This document shows, piece by piece, positions 26,077 through 37,561 of a DNA stretch of 64,000 nucleotides. The DNA comes from Verrucomicrobiota bacterium (GTDB taxonomy: Bacteria > Verrucomicrobiota > Verrucomicrobiia > Verrucomicrobiales > Verrucomicrobiaceae): the NCBI GenBank assembly GCA_025360015.1, contig JANYCZ010000011.1, positions 217,322 through 281,321 on the forward strand, given 5' to 3'. A model generated the notes under the pieces. The model was not told where the DNA came from and did no database searches. It saw nothing but the letters and a program-made list of their open reading frames with translations. The first letter of the stretch is position 1. The number at the start of each line of letters is the position of its first letter. The position numbers and the translations under genes are program-made.

Positions 26077-26205
26077 CGAAAAAGGGGGGAGCACAGAACC
26101 AGCGCCTGTCGTTTACCAAGCAGGACGCGGGCCACGCGGCTGATTCTCGCATGATTTGCAGACCCGTCTTGCCTAATTTCCCGCCACGTGATATTCACAA
26201 CCACC

Positions 26206-27519
26206 ATGAAGCCCGCCAACCGCAGTCTCTTCATCGCGGCAGCTTTCGTCGCATTCCGTGTTTTGGCGCAGGATGCCGCCCTGCGACCGTGGAAGGATGC
26301 ACAGGGACGGATCGTCCAGGCTTCTTTTGTCAGTGCCACCGCCGACAGTGTCACTCTGAGGATGGCGGATGGGAAAGAGCATCAGCTGTCTCTCGCGCGC
26401 TTGTGCGCTGAAGATCAGGCTTTTGTGAAGAGTCAGTCGTCTGCTGCAGCCACGGCTCAGGGGATCACGCCTGCTGTGACCGCGCCCGCATTGAACCGTC
26501 TTCCTGCGGAGAAGCGCACCTGGCCGGAAAACGTCGTAGTGCCGACCAAATCCATTGAGATTCAGATCATTGAGGAAAGTCCTGCGGCGCGAAAGTTTCT
26601 GTACCGCTCCGAAGGTTTTGAGTTCAACTCGCAGGCCAAGCTGGCGGGCAGTGTCATGAAGGAGGTGGCGCGGACTTTTGAGGCCACGAAGACACTCGTT
26701 TCTTCATTGCCATGGGGAGTAGTCTGCAAGCCGCCGGAGGGTTTTGAGCGCTACAAAGCCGAGCTGTATGAGACGCGGAAGGATTACATCGCCGCAGGTG
26801 GGCCTGAAAACTCCGGCGGGGTGTACATGAGCGGGGACAAAATCTTCCGCGTGCCGTTTCCCAGCATCGGCCTCAAGCTGCTGGGCAAAACCTACGCCAA
26901 GGACGACAATTACGATGGCGGTACCTTGATCCATGAAATCACCCATCAGGTGATGGACGCCTACCTCACCTTTCTGCCCGTGTGGGTCATCGAAGGCACG
27001 GCTGAGTACACCGAAATGCTGCCCTACAACGCTGGCAAGTTCCGCGCTGACGCCCACCAGAAGGGCCTGAAAGACCACATTCAACAGATGCAAAAGCGCG
27101 GGTACGCCATCGAGATTGGCAATCTGGAAGAACACCTGACGATGAACCGCGGCAAGTGGGGTGGCATCGCCAACACCACCAATCGGAAAATGGGGGAGCT
27201 CTATTTCCGCTCCGTGCTGGCCGTGTATTTCTTCTGCCATCTGGATGGCGACAAAAAAGGCACGCGCTTCATCAAGTTCATGGACGCCGTCTATGGGGAT
27301 ACCGAAGCCCTGCGCACTTTTTTCAAAGACCCCCGGGTGAAACATTTCCCGGATGGCCGCTTCAGCTACCCCACCAATTTTCCCCCGCCGGACATGAAGT
27401 CCGAGACCGCGCCGTTCAAGCACCTGGATCTGCTGCTCGACGGACGAGGTTATTCACAAATCGCGCAGGAGATGACCGAGGCGTACAAGAGCATCGGTGT
27501 TAAAATTTCGGTGAATTGA
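26206..27519 (+). CDS. Secreted SHD1-domain putative metallopeptidase
   Basis: 437 residues with a signal peptide (MKPANRSLFIAAAFVAFRVLAQ). Residues about 26-75 (RPWKDAQGRIVQASFVSATADSV and the following LRMADGKEHQLSLARL) match the SHD1 domain, a small beta fold common in Planctomycetes and Verrucomicrobia. The catalytic-like part has a zincin motif HEITHQVMD near residue 242 and a downstream Glu in VIEGTAEYTEML that could be the third zinc ligand. The substrate is unknown; it may bind or cut surface proteins. The ATG at 26206 is used instead of an upstream GTG because it starts the signal peptide. Confidence 0.75.
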   Translation: MKPANRSLFIAAAFVAFRVLAQDAALRPWKDAQGRIVQASFVSATADSVTLRMADGKEHQLSLARLCAEDQAFVKSQSSAAATAQGITPAVTAPALNRLPAEKRTWPENVVVPTKSIEIQIIEESPAARKFLYRSEGFEFNSQAKLAGSVMKEVARTFEATKTLVSSLPWGVVCKPPEGFERYKAELYETRKDYIAAGGPENSGGVYMSGDKIFRVPFPSIGLKLLGKTYAKDDNYDGGTLIHEITHQVMDAYLTFLPVWVIEGTAEYTEMLPYNAGKFRADAHQKGLKDHIQQMQKRGYAIEIGNLEEHLTMNRGKWGGIANTTNRKMGELYFRSVLAVYFFCHLDGDKKGTRFIKFMDAVYGDTEALRTFFKDPRVKHFPDGRFSYPTNFPPPDMKSETAPFKHLDLLLDGRGYSQIAQEMTEAYKSIGVKISVN

Positions 27520-27764
27520 GTTGTTAAGGGCGAAATTGAGGGGACAGCGCTTCAAAGGGAGCTATTTCACGTCTTTTCCACCCATGCGTTTGACGCACCG
27601 CATCGACTGTGCAAGATGCCGGGCTTTCCGGCTCCGCGATGCCGTTGCACTGGCCTGACAGCCAGTGGTTCCTTCGCTCTGAAAGCGCCCAGATCATACG
27701 CTTTCACCCACCACTTCCGACATTCGTCCTTCCGCATTCGGATTTCGCCATTTCTTTCTCCCCC

Positions 27765-30700
27765 ATGCCCAAAGATACCACCATCCATCGCATTCTTGTC
27801 ATCGGTTCCGGCCCCATCGTCATCGGCCAGGGCTGCGAATTTGACTACTCCGGCGTCCAGGCCTGCAAGGCCCTGCGCGAAGAAGGATATGAAGTGGTGC
27901 TCATCAACTCGAATCCGGCCACGATCATGACCGATCCGGAGTTCGCCTTCCGCACGTACATTGAGCCCATCACTCCTGAGATGGTGGAGAAGATCATCAT
28001 CAAGGAAAAGCCGGATGTGCTGCTGCCCACACTGGGCGGCCAGACCGCGCTGAACTGTGCCATGTCCCTGCATCGCGCGGGCACGCTGGACAAGCACGGT
28101 GTGCGCATGATAGGCGCGAAGCCGGAAGCCATTGAGAAGGGCGAGGACCGCCTGCTCTTTAAAAACGCCATGCTCAAGATCGGGCTGGATCTGCCGCAGT
28201 CCGGCGTGGCCCACACGATTGAAGAAGCCCGTGTGATTGCCGAGGAGATCGGCACCATGCCGCTCATCATCCGCCCCGCCTACACGCTGGGTGGTACCGG
28301 CGGCGGCATCGCTTACAACAAAGAAGAATTTGAAAACATCACGGCCGGCGGCCTCGACCTCTCGCCTGTGACGGAAGTGCTCATCGAGGAATCGCTTCTC
28401 GGCTGGAAGGAATTTGAAATGGAGGTCATGCGCGACAAGGCGGACAACTGCGTGATCGTCTGCTCCATCGAAAACTTGGACCCCATGGGCGTGCACACGG
28501 GAGACTCGATCACCGTGGCTCCGATCCAGACGCTGACGGATCGCGAGTATCAGATCATGCGTGATTTCTCCTTTGCGTGTATCCGCGAGATCGGCGTTGA
28601 AACGGGTGGCTCCAACATCCAGTTCGCCGTGCATCCTGACACGGGCCGCATGATCGTCATTGAGATGAATCCGCGCGTGAGCCGCAGCTCCGCGCTCGCC
28701 TCAAAGGCCACCGGCTTCCCGATTGCGAAGATCGCCGCCAAGCTGGCTGTGGGCTACACGCTGGATGAACTGAAGAACGACATCACGCGTGAGACGCCTG
28801 CTTCGTTCGAGCCGTCGATCGACTACGTGGTCACCAAGGTGCCGCGCTTCACCTTTGAAAAATTCCCGGGTGCTAATGAGACTCTCACCACGCAGATGAA
28901 GTCTGTGGGAGAGGCCATGGCCATTGGCCGCACGTTCAAGGAGTCCCTGCAGAAGGCCCTGCGTAGCCTGGAGATCAAGCGCTTCGGCCTCATCGGTGAT
29001 GGAGCCGACAAGGAAGTCGATGACGAGACGCTGACTTCGAAGCTCACGGTGCCGAATGCGGAGCGCATCTTTTTCCTCGGTCAGGCCTTTGCCAAAGGCT
29101 GGGATGTGGAGCGCGTGTTTGAACTGACGAAGATTGACCGGTGGTTCTTGAGGCAGCTTGAGGAGATCGTGAAGACCAATCTGCTTATTCCCAGCCAGTC
29201 TGCCGAGGCATTGATCAGCCAGATTCCGGAAGCTGAACGCACTGAGGAAAAGAAGGCCGAAGTGATGGTGGGTGCCATGCGCAAATGGAAGCGCATGGGC
29301 TTTTCCGACAAGCAGCTCGCGCATTCCTTTGGTGTATCAGAGAAATGTATCCGTGATGGCCGCATCAAGTATGGCGTGACCCCGACCTACCGTCTGGTGG
29401 ACACCTGCGCGGCTGAGTTTGAGGCCTACACGCCCTACTACTACAGCACCTACGGCATCGAGGACGAAGTGCGCGACAACGACCGCAAAAAAGTCATCAT
29501 TCTCGGTGGCGGCCCGAACCGCATCGGACAGGGCATTGAGTTCGACTACTGCTGCGTGCATGCTAGCTTCGCCCTGCGCGAGCTGGGCTATGAGACCATC
29601 ATGGTGAACTCGAATCCCGAGACCGTCTCCACCGACTACGACACCAGCGACAAGCTCTACTTTGAGCCGCTGACACTGGAAGACGTGTTGAACATTTACG
29701 AGCGCGAAAACCGCCATGATCAGGTGCTCGGCGTCATCGTGCAGTTCGGCGGGCAGACTCCGTTGAACCTTGCCAAAGGACTCGAAGAAAACGGTGTCCG
29801 CATCATCGGCACATCGCCGAAGAACATCGAACTCGCCGAAGACCGCAAGTTGTTCGCCAAGCTGCTCGACGATCTTGAATTGCTGCAGGCCCCAAGCGGC
29901 ACTGCCACCTCGCTGGAGGAGGCGTTGGCCATCACCGCGAAGATCGGCTACCCGAGTCTCGTGCGCCCGAGCTTCGTGCTTGGTGGCCGTGCCATGCAGA
30001 TCGTCTATAGCGATGCTGAGCTGACCCAATACATGAAGAACGCCGTCGAGGCCACGCCCGACCGCCCTGTGCTGGTGGACCGCTTCCTTGAAGACGCCAC
30101 GGAAGTCGATGTCGATTGCATCAGCGACGGCGAGACCACCGTCATCGGTGCCATCATGGAGCATATCGAAGAAGCCGGCATTCACTCCGGCGACAGCGCC
30201 TGCGTCATCCCGCCCTTCAGCCTCAGCAAGGAGATGCAGGACCGCATCCGCGATGCTGCGAAGAAGCTGGCCAAGGCCCTCGGCGTGCGTGGCCTGATGA
30301 ACATGCAGCTCGCTGTGAAGGGCGATGATTTGTATGTCATCGAGGTCAATCCCCGTGCTTCACGCACCGCGCCTTTCGTCAGCAAGGCCATCGGTATCCC
30401 GCTGCCGAAGCTCGCCGCCAAGATCATGGCGGGCATGACCCTCAAAGAGCTTGGGTTCACCGAGGAAGTGATTCCGAAGCACCACAGCGTCAAGGAAGCC
30501 GTCTTCCCCTTCAGCAAGTTCGCCGGAGTGGACATCATCCTCGGCCCGGAAATGAAGAGCACCGGTGAAGTCATGGGCATCGACTATGACCTCGGTATGG
30601 CCTTCGCCAAGAGCCAGATGGCCGCCGGCGGCACCCTGCCCACCAAGGGCAATGTCTTTATCAGCGTCAAGGAAACCGACCGCCCCAACGTCGTCCGTAT

Positions 30701-31043
30701 CGCCAAAGGCTACGCTGACCTCGGCTTCACCCTCTACGCCACCAGTGGCACCGGCGGTGTCATCAAGGATGCCGGCATCGCCGTGAGCATCCTCCCCAAG
30801 CTCGCCAGCGGCCAGCGCCCGAATGTCATCGACCTCATGAAGAACAAGGATATGGCCCTCGTCATCAACACCCCAAGCGGCAAAAATCCGCGTGAGGATG
30901 AAATCAAGATTCGCACAGCGTCGATGCAGAACCGCATCCCGATCATGACGACACTGCGTGGAGCCGATGCGGCGCTGCGCGCCATCAAGTCATTGCAAGG
31001 GACTGAGGTGCAGGTGCGGGCTTTGCAGGAGTATCATCAGTAG
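27765..31043 (+). CDS. carB: Carbamoyl-phosphate synthase, large subunit
   Basis: 1092 residues, full length. Both ATP-grasp synthetase halves are present: [21 protein letters not shown] at the start of half one and [20 protein letters not shown] at the start of half two, then the C-terminal MGS-like allosteric domain. It makes carbamoyl phosphate from glutamine-derived ammonia, bicarbonate and two ATP for pyrimidine and arginine synthesis. The ATG at 27765 ([16 protein letters not shown]) is the standard start. carA is not in the window; pyrC is 4.7 kb downstream. Its last ~245 bases are repeated at 31749-31996, with a toxin-antitoxin unit in between (see findings). The 245-base leader contains no clear promoter. 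Confidence 0.97.
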   Translation: MPKDTTIHRILVIGSGPIVIGQGCEFDYSGVQACKALREEGYEVVLINSNPATIMTDPEFAFRTYIEPITPEMVEKIIIKEKPDVLLPTLGGQTALNCAMSLHRAGTLDKHGVRMIGAKPEAIEKGEDRLLFKNAMLKIGLDLPQSGVAHTIEEARVIAEEIGTMPLIIRPAYTLGGTGGGIAYNKEEFENITAGGLDLSPVTEVLIEESLLGWKEFEMEVMRDKADNCVIVCSIENLDPMGVHTGDSITVAPIQTLTDREYQIMRDFSFACIREIGVETGGSNIQFAVHPDTGRMIVIEMNPRVSRSSALASKATGFPIAKIAAKLAVGYTLDELKNDITRETPASFEPSIDYVVTKVPRFTFEKFPGANETLTTQMKSVGEAMAIGRTFKESLQKALRSLEIKRFGLIGDGADKEVDDETLTSKLTVPNAERIFFLGQAFAKGWDVERVFELTKIDRWFLRQLEEIVKTNLLIPSQSAEALISQIPEAERTEEKKAEVMVGAMRKWKRMGFSDKQLAHSFGVSEKCIRDGRIKYGVTPTYRLVDTCAAEFEAYTPYYYSTYGIEDEVRDNDRKKVIILGGGPNRIGQGIEFDYCCVHASFALRELGYETIMVNSNPETVSTDYDTSDKLYFEPLTLEDVLNIYERENRHDQVLGVIVQFGGQTPLNLAKGLEENGVRIIGTSPKNIELAEDRKLFAKLLDDLELLQAPSGTATSLEEALAITAKIGYPSLVRPSFVLGGRAMQIVYSDAELTQYMKNAVEATPDRPVLVDRFLEDATEVDVDCISDGETTVIGAIMEHIEEAGIHSGDSACVIPPFSLSKEMQDRIRDAAKKLAKALGVRGLMNMQLAVKGDDLYVIEVNPRASRTAPFVSKAIGIPLPKLAAKIMAGMTLKELGFTEEVIPKHHSVKEAVFPFSKFAGVDIILGPEMKSTGEVMGIDYDLGMAFAKSQMAAGGTLPTKGNVFISVKETDRPNVVRIAKGYADLGFTLYATSGTGGVIKDAGIAVSILPKLASGQRPNVIDLMKNKDMALVINTPSGKNPREDEIKIRTASMQNRIPIMTTLRGADAALRAIKSLQGTEVQVRALQEYHQ
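30796..31042 (+). repeat. Direct repeat, copy A: 3' end of carB
   Basis: This stretch, the last 82 codons of the intact carB, is repeated at 31749-31995 at a constant offset of 953 bases with no gaps. I count about 13 differences in the 240-bp core (30803-31042), roughly 95 percent identity; the first few bases are less similar. Confidence 0.95.
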
Positions 31044-31076
31044 CTTCGAGTGGCACTCGGAGCATTGTTCGCCCCC

Positions 31077-31559
31077 ATGAACCAGCTCATTTACGTTGAA
31101 ACTAGCATCCCGAGTTTCTATTTTGAAACTCGACCCGGGGCGCAAATTCAGGCCCGCCGTGAATGGACTCGCGAATGGTGGGAGCTGGCAAAGTGGCAGG
31201 ACGAGCTGGTCTCCTCGCTCTGGGTCATTCGAGAACTTGAAGAAACGCCGGAGCCGAAAAGGTCGGAGTGCCTGGATTTGCTGCAGGAGCTGCGGCTGCT
31301 GCAATCGGCCCCTGAGATTGATGAGATGGTCGAGTACTACATTGCCCATAAAGTCATGCCTGCGGATGCTGACGGGGATGCCCGCCACCTCGCAGTCGCC
31401 ACATTTTGGAAATGTGATATTCTGGCCTCGTGGAACTGCAAACACATTGCCAATGCCAACAAGACCGACCACATTCGTCATGTAAACAAGGGGCTGGGCT
31501 TTGAAACGCCCCAGCTCATCACGCCGTATCATCTGCTAGAGTCAGGAGTTGACCCATGA
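31077..31559 (+). CDS. PIN-domain protein, probable VapC-family toxin
   Basis: 160 residues. PIN-domain acidic positions are recognisable: YVETSIPSFYFETR at the N-terminus (Glu in the first acidic position), VIRELEE, the block DADGDARHLAVA near residue 100 and ASWNCKHIANANK. Members are metal-dependent RNases that inhibit translation and are held in check by a partner. The stop codon overlaps the start of the next small gene (ATGA at 31556-31559), the classic arrangement of a two-gene toxin-antitoxin unit, though with the toxin first. The ATG at 31077 is preferred over an upstream GTG at 31050. It begins 33 bases after the carB stop. Confidence 0.8.
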   Translation: MNQLIYVETSIPSFYFETRPGAQIQARREWTREWWELAKWQDELVSSLWVIRELEETPEPKRSECLDLLQELRLLQSAPEIDEMVEYYIAHKVMPADADGDARHLAVATFWKCDILASWNCKHIANANKTDHIRHVNKGLGFETPQLITPYHLLESGVDP

Positions 31560-31747
31560 CAAATGCACCCACACCGCAGCACCCCGACACCGACGACCTC
31601 GAGTGGCTGCGCGCCATCCGGCGCAAGCTCACGTCCGAGTTTGGTCACGACCAGCAGAAGATCGGCGATGCCCTGCGAGAGCGGGAGAACCAGATGGGAG
31701 ATCGCATCGTTCGCACACAAGCCAGACTCGTTCCTGCCAAACCCTGA
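31556..31747 (+). CDS. Small protein, probable antitoxin partner of the PIN gene
   Basis: 63 residues, overlapping the PIN gene by four bases. It is hydrophilic and helical: DDLEWLRAIRRKLTSEFGHD in the middle and a basic tail. No DNA-binding family (AbrB, RHH, Phd, Xre) is recognised, so the assignment as antitoxin rests on size, overlap and position. Its TGA stop (31745-31747) is immediately followed by the duplicated carB 3' end, so it marks the edge of the inserted unit. Confidence 0.6.
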   Translation: MTNAPTPQHPDTDDLEWLRAIRRKLTSEFGHDQQKIGDALRERENQMGDRIVRTQARLVPAKP

Positions 31748-31748
31748 G

Positions 31749-31996
31749 CCAAACGCGCCAGCGGCCAGCGCCCGAATGTCATCGACCTAATGAAGAACAA
31801 GGACATGGCCCTCGTCATCAACAATCGGAGCGGCAAAAATCCGCGTGAGGATGAAATCAAGATTCGCACAGCGTCGATGCAGAACCGCATTCCGATCATG
31901 ACGACGCTGCGTGGTGCCGATGCGGCGCTGCGGGCGATCAAGTCATTGCAGGGGACCGAGGTGCAGGTGCGGGCTTTGCAGGAGTATCATCAGTAA
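31749..31996 (+). pseudogene. Second copy of the carB 3' end (copy B), gene fragment
   Basis: The fragment matches the last ~82 codons of carB without gaps and in the same codon phase. Differences are almost all silent: nine codons change without changing the amino acid, and only two neighbouring codons change it (Thr-Pro to Asn-Arg); the stop is TAA in place of TAG. This pattern means both copies diverged while still encoding a working CarB C-terminus, which fits an origin in another strain's carB better than decay of a local duplicate. A 68-codon open frame starts at 31790 but has no reason to be translated alone. Confidence 0.85.
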
Positions 31997-32024
31997 CAGA
32001 GGGCTTTATTCCCAGCCACAGAAC

Positions 32025-32043
32025 GCCCCATGCTCTATGGGGC
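32025..32043. terminator. Hairpin between the carB fragment and vapC
   Basis: A 7-bp perfect stem GCCCCAT / ATGGGGC with a 5-base loop sits 19 bases downstream of the vapC stop (minus strand) and 28 bases after the carB copy B stop. There is no strong T run on either side, so it may be a weak bidirectional terminator. Confidence 0.35.
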
Positions 32044-32062
32044 GGGTGTGAACGGGTTGGCT

Positions 32063-32485
32063 CTACGGACGCAGAATTTCTGGATCGCCCTCGCGTTTCA
32101 GGCTGTGAAAGTCGGCAAGGTTCAGAGTGTAGAGGATATCAGCCTGCGCCTTCCTTGCGGCGACCATGTACATATAATCATAAACTGCTCCGCCACGAAC
32201 GCCGTGGGCGCGGGCTTGGTCGAGCGCATGCGTGACAGCATTGGCCTCGAGTGCGATCATGGATGCGCGGACAACGATTCGCTCCCTGATCAAACGAGCG
32301 GCGAGCTGCGCATCCATCCGAAAACCAAGAGAGCCGCCGGTGAGCGTGGCAAAGGTTTCGTTCAGTGCATGAACATGAACGACACTCGAGTCGGTCTCGC
32401 TCAGCAACAATGCACAGGCCGCGTGATGATCCTCATTCGGCAGCAAGGCTGCGATGAGCACGGAAGAGTCGCACAGGGCGCTCAT
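32063..32485 (-). CDS. vapC: VapC-type PIN-domain toxin
   Basis: 140 residues, the normal length of VapC. All four PIN acidic positions are visible: Asp in MSALCDSSVLIAAL, Glu in HALNETFATLTG, Asp in GAVYDYMYMVAARK and the Asn/Asp pair in YTLNLADFHSL. It is a Mg-dependent ribonuclease, usually acting on tRNA or rRNA. The start overlaps the end of the AbrB-type antitoxin frame by four bases (ATGA, 32482-32485). The antitoxin gene is frameshifted, so whether the toxin is made or controlled is open. It lies just beyond the duplicated carB end, on the opposite strand. Confidence 0.88.
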   Translation of the reverse strand: MSALCDSSVLIAALLPNEDHHAACALLLSETDSSVVHVHALNETFATLTGGSLGFRMDAQLAARLIRERIVVRASMIALEANAVTHALDQARAHGVRGGAVYDYMYMVAARKAQADILYTLNLADFHSLKREGDPEILRP

Positions 32486-32764
32486 TGGCGGCCAAGTTTA
32501 TCGATTCGATTTTCTCTGTCTGACTTGATGGCAGCGACGATCTTTTCAGCTGAAGGCGAAGTTACGCCTGCCGGAGACATAAGCATGCCATCCGGTGACA
32601 GCTCCGTAATCAATGGGACATCAGCCTTCGGTTCCGTGAGCAGTTCAATATGCCCAGGGGTCACTTCCACCCTCATTTCAACTCCAGGCTGCATGCCCAG
32701 CACTCGAAGATGGGGCTGGCAGCAAGAGCCTGCCAGAATTGTCCAATGTGAGCGTCGCTGTCAT
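32482..32764 (-). pseudogene. vapB: AbrB/VapB-type antitoxin gene with a +1 frameshift
   Basis: Two frames together encode a typical AbrB-fold antitoxin. From the ATG at 32764 the first reads MTATLTLDNSGRLLLPA and runs to a stop at 32678. The second continues with HLRVLGMQPGVEMRVEVTPG and on through RIDKLGRQ to the stop at 32482. Removing one base from the four-C run (minus strand; 32712-32715 on plus) restores a single frame, LLLPAHLRVLGMQPG, which fits the family exactly. Either the gene is broken by a one-base insertion or the assembly has an error in the homopolymer. The downstream frame could reinitiate at ATG 32694 but would lack the first strands of the DNA-binding fold. Confidence 0.75.
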
Positions 32765-32862
32765 ATGACAGATTTTGCCATGTAAAGGCCCCGTCCGCAA
32801 GCCCCTGCCTTCATGCCTCATAATGGATGGTTGACGCAGGGAATCTGCCGTATGGAACAGCC

Positions 32863-33294
32863 ATGAACGACCATCCTCTGCCTGCCCTTCGCAACCAGCT
32901 TCTCAGCCTGCATAAGTTGCTCATGAACGCCGAGCGGGCGGCGTATGAGAAGGAAGGGAATGTCATCCAGTCGCCGATGCAGTTTCTGCAACTGCTGACC
33001 GAGCATGAGCGCTTTGCGTGGCTGAGGCAGCTTTCGCAGTTGGTGGTGGTGATGGATGAGGCGATGGAGGAGAAGCCGCCGATCACGAAGGAGCGGAAGG
33101 ATGCGCTGGTGGGTGAGGCGCGGCATTTGCTCACGGGTTCCGAGAAGCCGGGGAGTTTCGCGGTGCGTTATGCCGAGGTGAGAGAACGTGAGACTCCAGT
33201 GGCGGCGGCACATGCGGAATCGTCAAAGTCATGTCGTGAGAATCCAAGCCAAGCAGGCTCGACGCCGGGTTTCATCGTCAGGAAACGAGGCTGA
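32863..33294 (+). CDS. Conserved small helical protein, function unknown
   Basis: 143 residues, acidic to neutral and mostly helical. The N-terminal NDHPLPALRNQLLSLHKLLM and the block PMQFLQLLTEHERFAWLRQL resemble a conserved hypothetical family seen in several Gram-negative phyla, in which the second block is equally Trp/Arg-rich. There is no signal peptide, membrane segment or metal motif. The last 35 residues are low in hydrophobics and probably disordered. The ATG at 32863 is used. It lies between the toxin-antitoxin pair and katG and shows no tie to either. Confidence 0.65.
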   Translation: MNDHPLPALRNQLLSLHKLLMNAERAAYEKEGNVIQSPMQFLQLLTEHERFAWLRQLSQLVVVMDEAMEEKPPITKERKDALVGEARHLLTGSEKPGSFAVRYAEVRERETPVAAAHAESSKSCRENPSQAGSTPGFIVRKRG

Positions 33295-33325
33295 GATGGG
33301 TGGAGCGCCCGCGCTGCCCTTTTAA

Positions 33326-35665
<2,340 letters not shown>

Positions 35666-35724
35666 CCGCCGTTCTTCCTTCAGCTTGCGATTGATCGTTC
35701 GTGGCTCCGCGCTAACGAAGGGGC

Positions 35725-36819
35725 ATGCTCATCACGCTTCCCAAATGGTTTGATCTTCACACGCATTTCCGGCAAGGCCCGGCGATGGGCTCGTATGTCC
35801 AGGCGCACCTGGACATGGGCTGCGCAGGGGCGCTGGCGATGCCGAACACGCAGCCGCCAGTAGCGCGGATTTCAGGGGCGGCGCAAAGCGATGCCTGGTC
35901 GATTGAGAGTTACTCGGCAGACCTGTGTGCGGCGGGAGCGGATGCATTTGAGCAGTTGATTGTGCCGCTGTACCTGACGCGGCAGACGACGGCGGCGATG
36001 ATCCGTGAAGGCGCGGCCTCGGGGCTGCTGCGGGCCTGCAAGTACTACCCGCCACATGGGACGACGAATGCGGAGCATGGGATGCCGATGGACGACCTGA
36101 TCGGCGGCGAGGTGCTGCGGGCGATGGAGGAGCATGGCATTGTGCTGTGCATTCACGGGGAGCAGCATGCGCTGAGCGGGCCGGACTACATCGACGCTCA
36201 ACAGAATGCAGAGACGCGGTTTTACACGGAGCGGATGCCGGGGCTGCTGGCGGCGCATCCGAAGCTGCGGATTGTGTGCGAGCACATCACGACGCGGACG
36301 GCGGCGGAGTTTGTGGCGCGGGCACCGGAGCATGTGAGCGCGACGATCACACCGCAGCATCTGCTCTACACACTGGGGCATCTGATTCAGGGGCTGAAGT
36401 ATCACCTGTACTGCCTGCCGATCGTGAAGTTTCAGGATGACCGGGCGGCTTTGAGGCAGGTGGTGACGACGGCGGGACAAAAGAAGTTTTTTGCAGGCAC
36501 GGACAGCGCGCCGCATACGACGAAGGCTACGGCCTGTGGCTGCGCGGCGGGCTGCTTCACCGGGGGCTGCGCGCCGCAGCTCTATGCGATGGCATTTGAG
36601 GAAGCAGGCGTGGATCTAGGCACGGCGGAAGGGCAGGCGTTGCTTGAGCGTTTTCTGTGTCTCAATGGTCCTGCGTTTTACGGGTTTCCGGCGTCGGAGC
36701 AGCGGTTCACGATGGAGAAGGTTGCGCAGCAGATGACGGTGCTGGAGACGCCTGCGGGGCCAGTGACGCCGCTGCCGGTGGGGATGGGGATGGAGCTGAC
36801 GTGGCGCATCACCAAGTGA
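35725..36819 (+). CDS. pyrC: Dihydroorotase
   Basis: 364 residues, the size of the E. coli-type PyrC. The binuclear zinc site is complete: DLHTHFRQ (first two His and substrate Arg), the carboxylated Lys in RACKYYPPHGTTN, CIHGEQ, CEHITT and the catalytic Asp in GTDSAPH. It cyclises carbamoyl-aspartate to dihydroorotate in pyrimidine synthesis. carB lies upstream at 27765, but toxin-antitoxin genes and katG separate them. TrmO follows directly, with its longest start one base after the pyrC stop, so the two are probably co-transcribed. Confidence 0.95.
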   Translation: MLITLPKWFDLHTHFRQGPAMGSYVQAHLDMGCAGALAMPNTQPPVARISGAAQSDAWSIESYSADLCAAGADAFEQLIVPLYLTRQTTAAMIREGAASGLLRACKYYPPHGTTNAEHGMPMDDLIGGEVLRAMEEHGIVLCIHGEQHALSGPDYIDAQQNAETRFYTERMPGLLAAHPKLRIVCEHITTRTAAEFVARAPEHVSATITPQHLLYTLGHLIQGLKYHLYCLPIVKFQDDRAALRQVVTTAGQKKFFAGTDSAPHTTKATACGCAAGCFTGGCAPQLYAMAFEEAGVDLGTAEGQALLERFLCLNGPAFYGFPASEQRFTMEKVAQQMTVLETPAGPVTPLPVGMGMELTWRITK

Positions 36820-36874
36820 GATGGGTGCGAAGAAAAGGGATGCGGAAAGAAACGCACGCGCTCCCTTCGTCTCC

Positions 36875-37549
36875 ATGATTTCACTCAACGTCATCGCCAC
36901 GCTGCGCACGTGCTACACCGACAAATTTGGCGTGCCGCGGCAGTCGGGGCTGGTGCCCAGCGCGTGGGGGGTGGTGGAATTTGAACCGGCATATCAGCGT
37001 GCGGAAGCGGTGCGCGGCATTGAGCAGTTTAGCCATCTATGGCTGATCACGCAGTTTCATCTGGTCACTGAAGAGCCGACCTCGCTGATGGTGCGTCCGC
37101 CACGGCTGGGGGGCAACGAACGGCGCGGGGTGTTTGCCACGCGCTCGCCGTTTCGGCCGAACCGGCTGACGCTCAGCGTGGTGAAACTCGACCGCGTGGA
37201 ATTGGAAGGGGACGCCGCGCCGCGTCTGTTTGTCTCGGGCGTCGATCTCGTGGATGGCACGCCCATTCTCGACATTAAACCCTACATCCGCTTTGCCGAT
37301 TCGGTGCCTGAGGCATGCAGCGGCTTCGCGGATGAAGCACCGCCTCAATTGCCGGTGCGCTGGGACTGCGACAGCGCCGTGCCGGATGAGGTGCGCGTGA
37401 TCATTGATGAATCACTCTCTCTACAGCCGCAACCGGCCTACCATGAGGATAAAGAGAGAGAATATGCCACGGAGATCGCTGGCTGGCGCGTGCGCTGGGC
37501 GGCGACGCTCGCAGGGGCGTGCGTGAAGTCATGTGAACTTGTGGTGTGA
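36875..37549 (+). CDS. trmO: tRNA-Thr m6t6A37 methyltransferase TrmO
   Basis: 224 residues from the ATG at 36875 (an in-frame ATG at 36821 would add 18 basic residues). The family's N-terminal beta-barrel signature is clear: IATLRTCYTDKFGVPRQSG, then GIEQFSHLWLI, GVFATRSPFRPNRLTLSVV and DLVDGTPILDIKPYI. TrmO uses SAM to N6-methylate t6A at position 37 of tRNA-Thr(GGU), tuning codon recognition. The C-terminal part (after about residue 140) includes the small extension typical of the long TrmO type. It follows pyrC closely and precedes a kinase-like gene by 12 bases. Confidence 0.93.
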   Translation: MISLNVIATLRTCYTDKFGVPRQSGLVPSAWGVVEFEPAYQRAEAVRGIEQFSHLWLITQFHLVTEEPTSLMVRPPRLGGNERRGVFATRSPFRPNRLTLSVVKLDRVELEGDAAPRLFVSGVDLVDGTPILDIKPYIRFADSVPEACSGFADEAPPQLPVRWDCDSAVPDEVRVIIDESLSLQPQPAYHEDKEREYATEIAGWRVRWAATLAGACVKSCELVV

Positions 37550-37561
37550 TTTTTTCAACTC

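Larger units (their letters stand above)
31044..31996 (+). mobile_element. Inserted toxin-antitoxin unit with its own carB 3' end
   Basis: The segment between the carB stop and the end of the second carB 3' copy behaves as one unit: a 33-base spacer, a PIN-toxin gene, an overlapping small gene, and directly after that gene's TGA the copy of the carB 3' end. Each copy ends with a stop codon at the equivalent place (TAG in copy A, TAA in copy B). No integrase or terminal inverted repeat is visible. Gene insertion with long target duplication is known for restriction-modification units; that this is the same process is inference. Confidence 0.65.

Noticed and set aside
32030..32785. A 251-codon plus-strand open frame over the vapBC region
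   Set aside because: It is antisense to vapC and the antitoxin, both of which match known families; no similarity is visible in this frame.
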